This document shows, piece after piece, positions 1 to 9,640 of a stretch of 64,000 nucleotides of DNA. The stretch is from the NCBI GenBank assembly GCA_963966185.1, contig CAWZYM010000314.1:1-64000 (forward strand), in the 5' to 3' direction. A program made the translations under genes and the position numbers. The notes beneath the pieces were generated by a model. The model was not told where the DNA came from. It was given only the letters and a program-made list of their open reading frames with translations, and made no database searches. Within the stretch, counting starts at the first letter, position 1, and the number at the start of each line of letters is the position of its first letter. The DNA is from Rhabditoides inermis (taxonomy: Eukaryota; Nematoda; Chromadorea; Rhabditida; Rhabditidae).

Positions 1-21
1 AATTGTTCAAACCATAACACA

Positions 22-40
22 TTAATTACCCAAGTTTGAG
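22..40 (+). other. SL1 spliced-leader sequence embedded in DNA
   Basis: The 19 bases TTAATTACCCAAGTTTGAG equal the 3' nineteen bases of the 22-nt nematode SL1 leader. They end 12 bases before the first ATG of a LINE ORF1 (53). SL1 is normally joined only to mRNA by trans-splicing, so its presence in genomic DNA directly ahead of an ORF implies that the DNA was copied from a trans-spliced transcript. The three bases before it (ACA) do not match the leader's 5' GGT. Confidence 0.8.
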
Positions 41-52
41 ATTGTCCCCGTG

Positions 53-1057
53 ATGTCGTGTTCGCGCTGTTCGACGTGTACTTGCCCGCCCCGGTTTGAT
101 GTGCCCCCGCCCGTGTGTGTGATGCCCCCTCCCGTGCCGCGCCCGCCGCGTCCGCTGATGGCGATCGACCCGGTCGAGCCGCTGCCCATCTCCCCCGTCT
201 CCAACATCGTTTATCAGGTGGATTCAAAGTTTACTCACTGTCTGGTTGTTTCAAATGTGCCCGAAGCTGGCCCATCGGTTCCCCCATTCCACCGCCATGA
301 AGCGGACCTCGCCCTGATTCGCGATTTGTTCAATCTGATCGGGGCGGAAGGCCCGCTTGTGGACTGCTATCGATTGGGGGCTCCGGTGGGGAACGCGCAG
401 GGTAGGACAAGGAACATGAAGCTCGTGTTCACAAATAGCCACACCCCGAAGTATTTCATTCGCATGCTCGAGCAGCACCTCCGCACGCAGCCCAACTCGC
501 CCGTATCCCGTGCCGGCGTCCGCGCGCGTTCCTCGCTTGATGAGACTGCGCTGGCGGCGCACAATGCCCGTCTTCGCAACCGCGCGGACACGGCCGGCTC
601 GCGCCCCGTTCCCCCTCCCCCCACGATCGCCCAGCTCTCACCCGCACAAGCGGCAGCCGCTGCAGAGGCCTGCAATGAGCAATCGATTGTGGTGGATATG
701 GAGGTGGTGAGCGAGGCCGAGTCTATGGGTGAAGCCCTCAACAGGGTCGCAGAGCAGCCTGGAGCCTCCAGGTCTGCTGTGAAGCGCAAGAAGAGGCAGG
801 CAAAGCGGGCGGCAGCGGCAGCTGAACTCGAGGATGTGATTCTAAAAACCAAACACACTCGTAAAACTATTGTATCTAAGGACGGGCGCTCCGCTTCTCT
901 TGATATTTCCAGTGCCCCTTCTTCTCCGATCTGCCGTCCCGTGGGATCCCGCGCGCGCCCCACGACCCAGCCCCTGTATTCTCCGCCCAGCAGTAGGACG
1001 AACGCGAGCGGTCAAGGCTGCCCCCCTCCGGCGATGCCAGTGCCCCCCGCCTCCTGA
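53..1057 (+). CDS. LINE ORF1 protein
   Basis: A 334-codon frame from the ATG at 53; the GTG just before it is in frame but is not a credible start. The product begins with a Cys-rich segment followed by Pro-rich sequence. A middle part (about residues 70-180) resembles LINE ORF1 nucleic-acid-binding proteins, and a basic KRKKRQAKR stretch lies near residue 245. No zinc knuckle is seen. In LINEs this protein coats the element RNA during retrotransposition. It is intact here, but its partner ORF2 is truncated, so this copy cannot move by itself. Confidence 0.65.
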   Translation: MSCSRCSTCTCPPRFDVPPPVCVMPPPVPRPPRPLMAIDPVEPLPISPVSNIVYQVDSKFTHCLVVSNVPEAGPSVPPFHRHEADLALIRDLFNLIGAEGPLVDCYRLGAPVGNAQGRTRNMKLVFTNSHTPKYFIRMLEQHLRTQPNSPVSRAGVRARSSLDETALAAHNARLRNRADTAGSRPVPPPPTIAQLSPAQAAAAAEACNEQSIVVDMEVVSEAESMGEALNRVAEQPGASRSAVKRKKRQAKRAAAAAELEDVILKTKHTRKTIVSKDGRSASLDISSAPSSPICRPVGSRARPTTQPLYSPPSSRTNASGQGCPPPAMPVPPAS

Positions 1058-1059
1058 GA

Positions 1060-2226
1060 TTGTACTACGCCAACGCGCGCTCACTCAAGAAGCACATAGA
1101 TATGCTACACTCTCTTCTATATTCTGGTTCCTATGACGTTTTTCTATTTTCTGAAACATGGTTAACATCCAACATCACCGATTCTTTGCTCGATCCTCTC
1201 TCCCGTTTTCGAAGCTATAGATGTGACAGAGTGGATTCTAACGACAATGATGCCATAGACGGCGGAGTTGCTATCTTTGTATCGATTGACCTGCCGAGTA
1301 CCTTTCACTGTTCTTCTACCGCTCATGAGATTCTCGCCATTGATTTGTGTTTGCCGCGCCCGCTTAGATTGGTTGTTTGCTACCGCGTTCCACACTTGTC
1401 AGTCCCCCTATCACATGCATTCTTTGACTACTTGTTAACCTGCATCCCAATGCCTTCCAGCTCGCTTGTCGTAGGAGACCTCAACTACAGGATCCTCCCA
1501 CCTGGTCACATCCCGCCCGGCCCACTGTCTATGTTATCTAACTGCACCTCCATGTTGAATAGAGTCCGCGAACCGACTCGCGGCGCACATATTCTCGACG
1601 TTGTCTTGTCCTGTTTCAATGTATGCACCCGCGTGGGAAGGCCGCTCGGTCTTACCAGCGACCACAATTCTGTGTCCATCTTCCTTCCGGCAGCCGCTCT
1701 TCCCCTACGAACTAACTCCCCATCCCTGTGTTTCTCAAAGGCTGACTATCACAACATTAACTCGTTTATTTCCAATCAAACGTTCACATTTAGCAACGGT
1801 AGTATTGAGCAGTCTTACAGTAACCTCATTTCTATACTGACTCGCTGCATTGATCGATTTGTTCCAGTGACCTCCTCTCAGACCCAGCATGTTCCCGCCC
1901 ACGTCGAGAGGGCTCGCCGGAGGGCAGACGCGGCGTGGGAGAGGCGAGGCGACTCGGAGGAGGCCTTCGCCGCCTTCGTCCATGCCCACCGCGCGTACTC
2001 CAAGGCGTGCAGCGGACATGCTAGGTGGAAAGAAAGGAAAGTGATTGGTTCTGGTGATAGTAAGCGCTTCTATGGTTATTTCGGTAGAAGGATGAAGGGA
2101 AACTCGAGGGATGTGTCTGCTCTAAAATGCGACAATGGTGATATTTCGTCTGACCCTTCCACCATTGCCAACACGTTTGCGACCTACTTTGCAAGTGTAT
2201 ATTCACCCCCAACCGCCTCAATCAAT
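1060..2226 (+). pseudogene. LINE ORF2, endonuclease part only (3' truncated)
   Basis: The translation shows the apurinic endonuclease fold used by LINEs: an opening YYANARSLKKH motif (compare LLNARSVRNKL in the second LINE), then SETWL, VVGDLNY and a TSDHN motif near 1657-1671. The frame differs from that of ORF1 and opens two bases after its TGA, with no ATG at the start, so re-initiation or frameshifting would be needed. Homology ends at about 2218-2226, before the RT domain. The remaining codons to 2517 are repeat sequence, not LINE. Confidence 0.75.
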
Positions 2227-2270
2227 GGACGAATTGCGTTTGTGTGGACGAATTGCGTCGGGAACTGTAA
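2226..2270 (+). pseudogene. Terminal-exon remnant of a type-A small membrane-protein gene
   Basis: The sequence from 2237 to the TAA at 2268-2270 repeats the last exon of gene A (12342-12376), encoding VCVDELRREL and stop. A short stretch (GGACGAATTGCG) is duplicated just ahead of it at 2227-2238. The rest of the gene is absent, replaced by the LINE to its left. It marks a former gene copy. Confidence 0.7.
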
Positions 2271-3135
2271 AAGCGGCTTCGATAGGACATTTACAGGTTT
2301 GTTGTTATTGATGTCTTGTCGACTATCAACTATCATGCCAATCTCCCAAAATATTTTTCCATTCCGCTTGCACTCTCAACTCTCACAATTGTCAATTGTC
2401 AATCAAAAAGGTGTCCTGTCTCCACCGGTTTCGCACAATAAATGGAGTGATGGATCTCGGAGATCACTATTATCTGTGATTCGTATCAAAAAGCAAGTTT
2501 GTGCAACCGTCTGCTGATCACAATACACTCATCTTTCCCCTTTGCAGCGCCTTCAATGTTGCTGTGGTGGACGCTTCGAGCTCCGATCAACTTCGAGGTA
2601 GCAACGTTACCAATTGTTTACAAATAGATGCGCTCATCTCGTAGTACAAACTTGCTTCACCCAGCGTTTTGATAAGAGATGCACTGCGAGGCTCGCACCC
2701 GAGTCCTCGCTGAAAGTGCGCGTAGTATGCACTTGGTTTTTGCGAGCACTCCGCACTCTCACGAAAACAGCGCGTGTAGTATGAACATCAGATATTCATT
2801 CGCATTTTGCCGATCACAATATCGCTCATCTACTCGCATTCACATTCCGAAATAATCCTATCGCTACTACATTGTCTCTTTTTTTGCTGGCGTAAACAGC
2901 TGTTCTCACGCTTTGGCAGCATGTCACCAAATGTACCGTAGCATGATGAAATTGCATCATCCTCAATCCTATTATCAAAGATCGTGTGTAGTGTGACCGC
3001 GTGATTGTCTATTTGTCGGGAGAGCACCGCCCCTCCCAGTCAGCATAGGGTAGAGGTGTAGTCACTGGTTTTCTTATCGAGAAAGAGAGCTGCGAACGTT
3101 AACGACTTCGTGGTTCAGTTGCAACCATCTAGGTT
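2237..3135 (+). repeat. Segmental duplication, copy 1 (3' UTR/intergenic of gene A)
   Basis: About 900 bp nearly identical to 12342-13232, running from the last exon of gene A through its 3' flank. A more diverged third copy lies at 18158-18880. The copies differ by scattered substitutions and a few indels. No ORF inside is convincing. Confidence 0.85.
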
Positions 3136-3149
3136 TTGAAATTTTGATG

Positions 3150-3260
3150 CACTTCGTAACTGTCCGCATTCTCGCCCCAACCGCTGATTGGCTGAGAAAG
3201 AGGAGCACGTGATTCCCGACTGAGTATCACCTCTCCTCCCACTTGCCATTGCTTTTCCGC
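3150..3260 (+). promoter_or_regulatory. Conserved upstream region of gene G
   Basis: This block matches 18900-19020 upstream of the paralogue G', including CTGATTGGCTGAG (an inverted CCAAT box), a CACGTGATT/GCGTGATTT element, and GACTGAGTATCACCTCTCC. Conservation at the same distance from two paralogous starts suggests a promoter, though shared ancestry alone could also explain it. Confidence 0.4.
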
Positions 3261-3360
3261 CAAAACAGCCAGCGCGCTTTCTGCCCGTCCATCTCTCAGT
3301 GTGTTGGTTTTCTTCAGTGTGCTTACCTGTCCCACTCACTCACACTTCTTTCAGAGTGTC

Positions 3361-6300
3361 ATGTTCGCTTCCGCCCCTCTGCTGTCTCTCTATGCACCGT
3401 ACCTCCATCTGCTCTTCTTCTTCTCGGTCTGTCTGGTTGTTGCGGTTGCGATCATCCACTACTGCTCGGGTACGGAGACCCCGCGGCATGGTGCGTTACT
3501 TGTTTGTGTCAAGTTCTGTCTTTTTTGGGTACACAACCCTGCCCCCTCTGTCCTCTACAGGCGTGTGATTTTTCCCCTATTTTCCCTTTGGCTGCCGGGT
3601 CAACTCCATCGATCGGCCGCCATAAGGGACCACGTGCGACAGGTTCGCACTCACCCTCCAATACAGAAAGTGCCCTGCAAGGTACAGGTATTCCTTCTTT
3701 CTCAACAATGCTGCCTCCGCCTCCCGATCTCCCTCCGGAAACACCGGCTTGGGTGCGCGCTCTCTTTGACTATCAGGCAAAGCAGATTGAATTCATGCAG
3801 TCTTTCGTCGTTGAGAACCAGCAGGCGATGCGTAGTATCTCGGACACTGTCAGCCATCTCGGCAAGATAGTGAAAGAGATTCAGTCAGAGCGCAATGCTA
3901 GTTCCCCTCCCTGTTACCACCCTCTGGCTGCGCCCGCGACCCCCGCACCCGCAACCTTTACTCCCGTTCCCGCTTCTTACGCTGACGTCATTCGCATCAT
4001 TCACACGGATAGTGACTCGATACGCGATAAGGCCACGCGCATGGTGATCGTAGGCAGAAAGGAATGTTCGGACCTCTCCAAGACCTCCCAGGAGGACGCC
4101 GCCTTCCTCAAGCGCCTCATCGAGTGTGCTTTCTCCACTGAGATACGCGATGCGTACAACAGGGGCGACGTGTCGCTCAAGAGACACCCCGCCGATCGCC
4201 GTGACGTGGACCACCACCGCCTGATCAAGGTGCAGCTGCCTTCGAAGGAGCTGCGTGACACTTTCCTTTCGTGTGTCAACGCCGCCCGCTACTCCACTCT
4301 CAAGGATGAGCAGTTCCGCTTTGCCAGGAGAGACCTGACCTCAGATGAACTGGCCGAGGAGAAGGCCGCCAAGGCCGAAGCCAGCAGACGCAATGGAGTA
4401 GCCAAGAAGGTGGTTGCAGTGGTTAGGGACTGCAAAGTGCATATGCTGGCGCATCCCCGCGCTTTTGTGAACGATAAGCGCGCTGCCTCTGTTTTCAAAA
4501 AGCCTAGCACTAGTGCCGCACCCAAGGCCGGTAGGGCAAGCAAACGCCAATCTGTCAGCAGTGAGACGCAGCAGAAGGGACCCAAGCAGCCCCGCAGCCA
4601 ATCCAAATCTGGACCCCGCCGCTCGCAGCGTCTTGCGAGCAATATGAATGATACTGCACCAGTCATTCCAGACCATCTCGTGGACGTGGAGCAGTCACAG
4701 ACCGAGGCTATGGAGGAAGACGAGGTGTTCGAGGCGTCCGACCTGGTCGCCGCGCCCTCTCAGCCAGCCAACCCCTTCTGCCAGCCGGCACAGTCTCCCC
4801 CGCAGTAGGATGCGTGTGCCCAGCCCGACTGCCCTCTCACTCCGTCCGCGTGTCTCCCAGCTGACTCGACTCCAATGGAGCCTGCCAGGGTGGTTCTCTT
4901 ACTTGCTCTAATTCCCATATCTCCCACGACTCACTACTCACAGGCATATCCGGTTTGCTCATTGTTCTTTTAAATGCTAGGTCTGTTCGCAACAAACTCT
5001 ATGATCTCGAGGCTTTCCTCATCCTCCACAAGCCCGACATCTGTATCCTGACAGAATCGTGGCTCAATGCGCATGACTCGTGTAGTGTCTTGAAACTCGG
5101 TGGTGTGTACTCTGTGTTTCGATGTGACCGACTTTCCCACGCAGGCGGCGTACTCATTCTTGCATCCACGCGCGCTAGTGTCTCTCTCATTTCCACTCAC
5201 CGTATTGACTCTCTATGCGAGGTTTTGTGTGTTGATATACATCCCTCTTCCGCCCTATCTCTCATTCGACCACTGCGTTTAATTGCTGTCTACCGGACCC
5301 CTGGTCTCTCCCCTGTTATCCGTGCTGCCAGCCAAAAACTTCTCGCTACTATGGATTCTTTGATGTTGCCTGATTCGCACTCTCACGCGATTCTAGGTGA
5401 TTTCAATTGCCCTGGCATCGATTGGCCAGCCGGTCAGTCTCGCCTCGCTTTTGATCGCGCGTTGCTTGATTTTTGTTCTACATTTTCACTCACTCAGACT
5501 GTTAGGGTTCCGACGATGGTCAGAGTCCCAGGTCAAACGCCACATATTTTGGATTTGGTCTTGGTTGATTCTCCTGACTTGGTGTCCGACATAAGAGTGG
5601 GCGCGCCTGTCTCCACTTGTGACCATCTTCCTGTATTCGCTCGCCTCGCAGTGCATTCCCATGTTGCTTCCATGTCTCGCCCAGTTTATGTTTACAAGAA
5701 GGCCGATTGGTCAGCCATAAATGCTCGTATCGCATCTACTGACTGGACACGTGCATTCGCACACCGCCGGATTGATGAATGTTGCGATATTTTCGAGCAA
5801 TTTGTGCACCAGTGTCTGTCCGATTTTTGCCCGTCCGTGTCACACAAAGCTCGCTCACCCACTCTCCCTCCACACATTCGCACTCTGAGCCGTAAGGCAT
5901 CTCGCCTCGCGTCTCGCCGGCCCATGTCGACTGACGCGCGCTGTGCCCGCAAGGCACTCCGCAGGGCACTCTATAGATGGAATTGTAAGAAGGAAGCGGC
6001 CCTTCTAGATAAGGGACCGATGGCCTTTTACAGACATGTAAGGAATAGGCTCAGTCCTGCAGATGGGATAGGCGTGGTGGTTGATTCAAGTGGACAGTTT
6101 TTACACGAGCCCGCTCAAAAGGCGGAAGCATTCGCGTCCTTTTTCGATTCAATCTACGCGTCTCACTCATCCTCACCCCCGGGTGACTCTCTCTCCCTCT
6201 CTGCCGCGTGTCTCTCTCACATTGACGTCTCACCGAGTATTGTCTGCAAGGTGATACGTGGTATGGCGAGTAAGGTGAATACATCCCCGGATGGAATCAC

Positions 6301-8024
6301 TCATACTTTCATCAAGCATACGATTGACACGATTGCATTTCCACTATCTCTTCTGTTCCAACAATCCGTGTCCGTTTGCGCAGTTCCAGATATATGGCGT
6401 CTGGGCTACATCAAGCCGATTCATAAGAGCGGCCCTACCCATGACGTGTCTAACTATAGACCCATCACTCTCACCTCTACCATCAGTAAGGTTTTGGAAC
6501 GAATTGTTGTCTCTCAGATCACTGAATTCTTGGAACACAATTGTCTCCTTTCGCGTCACCAGTACGGATTCCGTAAAGGTCGGTCCACCGCAGCACAACT
6601 CGTGCAGTGTCACTCTCACTGGGCGCGCGACCTCACTGATGGAAAAGTAGTTGATTGTCTCTATGTTGATTACAAGAAGGCATTCGATACCATAAATCAC
6701 TCTATGCTTTTTGACAAACTTCACTCTATTGGTATCCGTGGCAATGCTCTCTCTTGGATCAAGAGCTTTTTGTGTGACCGGACGACTCACGTTCTTATTG
6801 GAGATTCACTGTCTGCCCCCAGGCAAGTGAACTGTGGTGTGCCTCAGGGCAGCTGTCTTGGCCCTCTCTTGTTTAACATCTATATAAACGACATAGTGAG
6901 ATCACTTCCAACTGGTATGCACTGCGTGTTGTATGCGGATGACCTCAAGGTCTATTTCTCGTTTGACCCGTCTGATGTGTCGGCGCACTCCGCCTTTCAG
7001 GCTGCAGTAGACGCGGTTAACAATTGGTCGCGCAAGTGGGGACTCACCATTTCAACCTCTAAAACCTACATTCTTCACTTGGGTAAAAGAAATCCGCGTT
7101 TTGTGTATTGTGCTGGCGGCACACCTCTCGAAGCCACTGTCTGCGTGAAAGACTTAGGTGTATGGATCTCTTACAGTCTTGGCTTTGACACTCATATCTC
7201 TCGTATAGCAAACAACGCCCTGTGGTCGATCAATAACTTTTTGAGGGCATATCACACGCGAAATCTCACTGTCTTAGTGAGAGCATATGTTACATATTTC
7301 CGATGTAAATTGGAATATTCTACTGAGTTGTGGAACCCAACTAGCGTGCGTTTGGTGAATCTGCTTGAAGGTGTGCAAAGGTACTTTACCCGTCGCATCT
7401 GCCAACGAGCTGGTCACCTATCTCTTGGATACTCTGAGCGTCTCCGCCTGCTGGGGCTTGAAACTCTCGAGTCCCGTCGTTTTATCAATGACGTCACATT
7501 CATATACAAAGTCACTCACCGAGTTTTGCCTTTTGAATCTGATGGTGTATTCAATGTAAACTTGTAATGGGATGTAATACCAACATCCTCCAGACACTCA
7601 CACAGTTTGCGCATTGTCCCTTGTTTTGATCCAGCTAACAGACTACTCACGAGCATTCATAGAGCACATAGTTTCTGGAATAGCCTTTCATCTGAAGTCG
7701 TGGGAGTGAGGGATGCGGGGCGGTTTAGAGAGCACGTCAGGGCTGGTTCTAGCGGTTTCCCGTCGTCTCGGATTCGTGCATCATGACTGGAGAGTCAGGT
7801 CGTCTCTCACACGTCGTCCCACCTGCACTTCTTGTGTCTCTTTTAATTCAACGTGTATTATATGTGACCATCACTCCGCCGGTACCCTTGAGCAAGGCGC
7901 GGTAGTAGCTCATTTTGTTTTAGTTTTACCATTTTTACCTTTGTCACACAATCGTATTATCACTTATTTCGCCAGTGTCCATCCGCTATTTCTTGCATAC
8001 TCTATCAAACATACATGCGATAAA

Positions 8025-8080
<56 letters not shown>

Positions 8081-8260
8081 GTCTTAGTCAAAGAAAGAGG
8101 GGATGGAACCCCCCCCCCCCATTTGAAACGCGAGTGTTGCTAGAGAGCGCAGAGTGATCCCTTTCTTCTCTCCACTCTCTCCTATGACTCAGTCAGCTGA
8201 TTATTGCAGGGTTTGCTGTTATCGGACACAGGGTCTGCTTTCCTTGGCGACGCCTCCAGG

Positions 8261-8300
<40 letters not shown>

Positions 8301-8447
8301 GGGAGAGAGAGAGAGAAAGGGGGAGAGAGAGAGAGAAAGGGGGAGGAAGAGAGAGGAAGAGATGAGAGAGAGGAGAGAGAGAGAGAAGAGAATGAGGAAT
8401 TGAAAAGTCAATCACTTCCAGCAGACTCGCCCGTGTGTCTCGTTTGA
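3361..8447 (+). CDS. Small single-pass membrane protein, gene G (split by a LINE in intron 1)
   Basis: Three exons are proposed: 3361-3490, 8210-8260 and 8422-8447, giving 68 residues. Exon 1 encodes a short luminal start, one transmembrane segment (about residues 12-34) and an HYCSG turn. It ends in phase 1 at GTGCGT. Exon 2 encodes the tail GFAVIGHRVCFPWRRLQ between a TTGCAG acceptor and a GTAAGA donor. Exon 3 gives ADSPVCLV and a TGA. The paralogue G' has the same three exons, sizes and phases, and exon 2 differs largely by synonymous changes (AGG/CGT, TGC/TGT, CGA/AGA), which supports the frame. A complete LINE occupies intron 1. Function is unknown; the family is not one I recognise. Confidence 0.6.
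3708..4808 (+). CDS. LINE ORF1 protein
   Basis: The frame is open from upstream, but I choose the ATG at 3708 because it starts a Pro-rich leader typical of these proteins; 366 residues. Residues about 20-70 form a likely coiled coil with many Gln and Glu. Residues about 85-240 resemble the nucleic-acid-binding region of the other ORF1 (IHTDSDSIRDKATRMVIVGR). The C-terminal third is basic (KAGRASKRQ, SGPRRSQRL) and then acidic. It probably binds element RNA as a chaperone. No CCHC knuckle is seen. Confidence 0.65.
   Translation: MLPPPPDLPPETPAWVRALFDYQAKQIEFMQSFVVENQQAMRSISDTVSHLGKIVKEIQSERNASSPPCYHPLAAPATPAPATFTPVPASYADVIRIIHTDSDSIRDKATRMVIVGRKECSDLSKTSQEDAAFLKRLIECAFSTEIRDAYNRGDVSLKRHPADRRDVDHHRLIKVQLPSKELRDTFLSCVNAARYSTLKDEQFRFARRDLTSDELAEEKAAKAEASRRNGVAKKVVAVVRDCKVHMLAHPRAFVNDKRAASVFKKPSTSAAPKAGRASKRQSVSSETQQKGPKQPRSQSKSGPRRSQRLASNMNDTAPVIPDHLVDVEQSQTEAMEEDEVFEASDLVAAPSQPANPFCQPAQSPPQ
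4955..7567 (+). CDS. LINE ORF2: endonuclease-reverse transcriptase
   Basis: 870 codons from a TTG chosen only because no ATG occurs before about codon 131, which is inside the endonuclease domain. The frame is open for some way upstream. The endonuclease runs from LLNARSVRNKL through LTESWLN, GDFNCPGIDW and TCDHLPV (about residues 5-230). The RT (about 440-730) shows YRPITLTSTISKVLERIV, LYVDYKKAFDTINH, GVPQGSCLGPLLFNIYIND and the catalytic LYADD. A thumb and C-terminal region (YFRCKLEYSTELWNP) follows. It nicks target DNA and primes reverse transcription there. All catalytic motifs are intact. How it is translated without an AUG is open. Confidence 0.9.
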   Translation: MLIVLLNARSVRNKLYDLEAFLILHKPDICILTESWLNAHDSCSVLKLGGVYSVFRCDRLSHAGGVLILASTRASVSLISTHRIDSLCEVLCVDIHPSSALSLIRPLRLIAVYRTPGLSPVIRAASQKLLATMDSLMLPDSHSHAILGDFNCPGIDWPAGQSRLAFDRALLDFCSTFSLTQTVRVPTMVRVPGQTPHILDLVLVDSPDLVSDIRVGAPVSTCDHLPVFARLAVHSHVASMSRPVYVYKKADWSAINARIASTDWTRAFAHRRIDECCDIFEQFVHQCLSDFCPSVSHKARSPTLPPHIRTLSRKASRLASRRPMSTDARCARKALRRALYRWNCKKEAALLDKGPMAFYRHVRNRLSPADGIGVVVDSSGQFLHEPAQKAEAFASFFDSIYASHSSSPPGDSLSLSAACLSHIDVSPSIVCKVIRGMASKVNTSPDGITHTFIKHTIDTIAFPLSLLFQQSVSVCAVPDIWRLGYIKPIHKSGPTHDVSNYRPITLTSTISKVLERIVVSQITEFLEHNCLLSRHQYGFRKGRSTAAQLVQCHSHWARDLTDGKVVDCLYVDYKKAFDTINHSMLFDKLHSIGIRGNALSWIKSFLCDRTTHVLIGDSLSAPRQVNCGVPQGSCLGPLLFNIYINDIVRSLPTGMHCVLYADDLKVYFSFDPSDVSAHSAFQAAVDAVNNWSRKWGLTISTSKTYILHLGKRNPRFVYCAGGTPLEATVCVKDLGVWISYSLGFDTHISRIANNALWSINNFLRAYHTRNLTVLVRAYVTYFRCKLEYSTELWNPTSVRLVNLLEGVQRYFTRRICQRAGHLSLGYSERLRLLGLETLESRRFINDVTFIYKVTHRVLPFESDGVFNVNL
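8029..8078. repeat. (TA)n microsatellite
   Basis: About 25 uninterrupted TA units at the apparent 3' end of the LINE. It could be the element's own tail. Confidence 0.9.
8264..8392. repeat. (GA)n-rich tract in intron 2 of gene G
   Basis: Purine-only tract made of GA repeats and GAAAGGGGGA units. The paralogue G' has a related GA/G-rich tract at the same position (19541-19620). Confidence 0.85.
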
Positions 8448-8729
8448 TCCCACTCTGCTTCTATAATCTGCCAATCGCCGCCCTCCAACGCCTTCCAATC
8501 TCACAAATCCAAATGCCATCGCGTGTATTCGAATCTCTCTTGTTCTCGTCGTATACCTTCACAAAATCTTCCTCTGTTTGCTCCCTCTGCCAGTTGAATA
8601 TGTGTTTGCAGTAACTTATCAGTGCTTTATAAGTGATAAAACTATCACTGGGTGGGTACATATCAAGCAACCGAGAAAGAGAAAAGTATGAATAAGCGAC
8701 TCTGTGACCGATCAGATATAACGAGTTCG

Positions 8730-8817
8730 GGTCAATATATCACCCCTGGAGTGGTTAGTGTGAGACAGGGAAAGGGAGAGAGAGGAAAAGAGAGGGGAAT
8801 TGAGTGAGGGAGAGAGA

Positions 8818-8857
<40 letters not shown>

Positions 8858-8972
8858 GCCTCGTGAACATGGTCTCTCTCGTTTCCTTCGCTCTCTCTTC
8901 TCTTTCCTCTTTCTCGCCTCGCTCTCTCCTCCCTCCCCTCTCTCCCTCCCCCCCATTCTCTCTCACTCACTC

Positions 8973-9016
<44 letters not shown>

Positions 9017-9060
9017 GCATATCACGTGCCGTGAGTACGCAATGGCTCTTGGGAGGGCAT
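8730..9060 (+). pseudogene. Diverged copy of the gene H 3' region
   Basis: ATATCACCCCTGGAGTGG and GACCGAGCCTCGTGAACATGG repeat the region around the last exon of gene H (21825-22200) with substitutions and expanded GA/CT tracts. No first exon of the gene is found before it. I read it as a remnant of a segmental duplication. Confidence 0.5.
8767..9012. repeat. (GA)n then (CT)n tracts
   Basis: Long GA-rich run (8767-8851) followed after about 30 bases by a CT-rich run (8870-9012), which are potentially self-complementary. Apparent ORFs rich in Arg-Glu or Ser-Leu across here are artefacts of the repeat. Confidence 0.9.
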
Positions 9061-9125
9061 CTCCCACCGAGCACTGCACTCCTTGTTATATTGGGCCCGC
9101 AAAATGAGTTCCACACTTTTGACGA

Positions 9126-9270
9126 GACTCATTAGGGTGGTAAGACAAAGATCAAAACCCTTTGAATGATGTGTTCAATTTGACAAAAATTTACATGGGT
9201 ACCTAAGATGGAACCCGCGAACCGCTGCTTGATAAGCGAGAGCGTTACCACTGCGGTGAAGTAGAGATAT
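9126..9270 (-). mobile_element. tRNA-derived SINE, family 1, copy a
   Basis: The reverse complement has a polymerase III A-box-like GCAGTGGTAACGC and a B-box-like CGGGTTCCATC. It is followed by sequence matching the 3' part of the copies at 29740-29960 and 31640-31880 (AAATTTTTGTCAAATTG, then TTTTGATCTTTGTC). Three diverged copies define the family. Confidence 0.6.
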
Positions 9271-9369
9271 GTTTGTTTGTTTATCAGCCTGATTCTGACA
9301 TGTACATACAATGGTAGCATCATGTTTTATCTGGAAGCACACACAATCCTACAGTGGGTATTGGGGGTC

Positions 9370-9640
9370 TCCTTGGCTGGAACAGTGCGGCGCGAGTCCT
9401 GACTGTTCATGGTAGATGGGCGTGAACATCGCGAAGTGACCAGTTCCGGATGCGAGGCGTGGTAGAAAATCTTGAAAGACTGCCGCCGTCGGTGGTAGGG
9501 CTCTCAGAGGGTGAAAGTGGGTTCACGCGCCCCACCGGGAGGTAGTGGAATTCGGTGGAACAATTGCCTGCGAGGAATCGAACCAGCGACCGTTCACTTA
9601 GCAAGCTGTGACGCTATCCACTTGGCCAACCCGGCCCCAG
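9370..9640 (-). mobile_element. tRNA-derived SINE, family 2
   Basis: On the - strand the head (about 9639-9562) begins GGGGCCGGGTTGGCCAAGTGG, with a good A box (TGGCCAAGTGG) and B box (GGTTCGATTCC). It lacks the pairing of a clean tRNA and continues into a non-tRNA body (GGCGCGTGAACCCAC and on). This is the composition of a SINE rather than a functional tRNA gene. Confidence 0.6.

Larger units (their letters stand above)
22..2226 (+). mobile_element. LINE (CR1/Jockey-like), 3' truncated, SL1 at 5' end
   Basis: Two consecutive frames, ORF1 (53-1057) and ORF2 (from 1060), match the layout of the LINE at about 3.5-8.08 kb. The endonuclease part of ORF2 is present. The copy stops at about 2220 before any reverse transcriptase motif and passes straight into the terminal exon of a small membrane-protein gene. 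LINEs are usually truncated at the 5' end, so loss of the 3' half points to a later deletion or recombination. The 5' end carries the SL1 match. Confidence 0.8.
3500..8080 (+). mobile_element. Full-length LINE (CR1/Jockey-like) inside intron 1 of gene G
   Basis: The element carries an ORF1 (3708-4808), a 146-bp gap and an uninterrupted ORF2 (4955-7567) with endonuclease and reverse transcriptase. A 3' region without an ORF follows and appears to end in the (TA)n tract at 8029-8078, as microsatellite-like tails do in CR1-type LINEs. The 5' limit is not sharp; I place it after the gene G donor at 3491. Both frames are open, so it may be a young copy. Confidence 0.8.

Noticed and set aside
2269..2517. 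Extension of the LINE ORF2 to 2517
   Set aside because: These codons lie in the duplicated gene A 3' flank, also found at 12374-12620 without a LINE.
9562..9639. A functional tRNA gene
   Set aside because: Good A and B boxes, but arm pairing is imperfect and the repeat continues into a non-tRNA body, so SINE is the better call.
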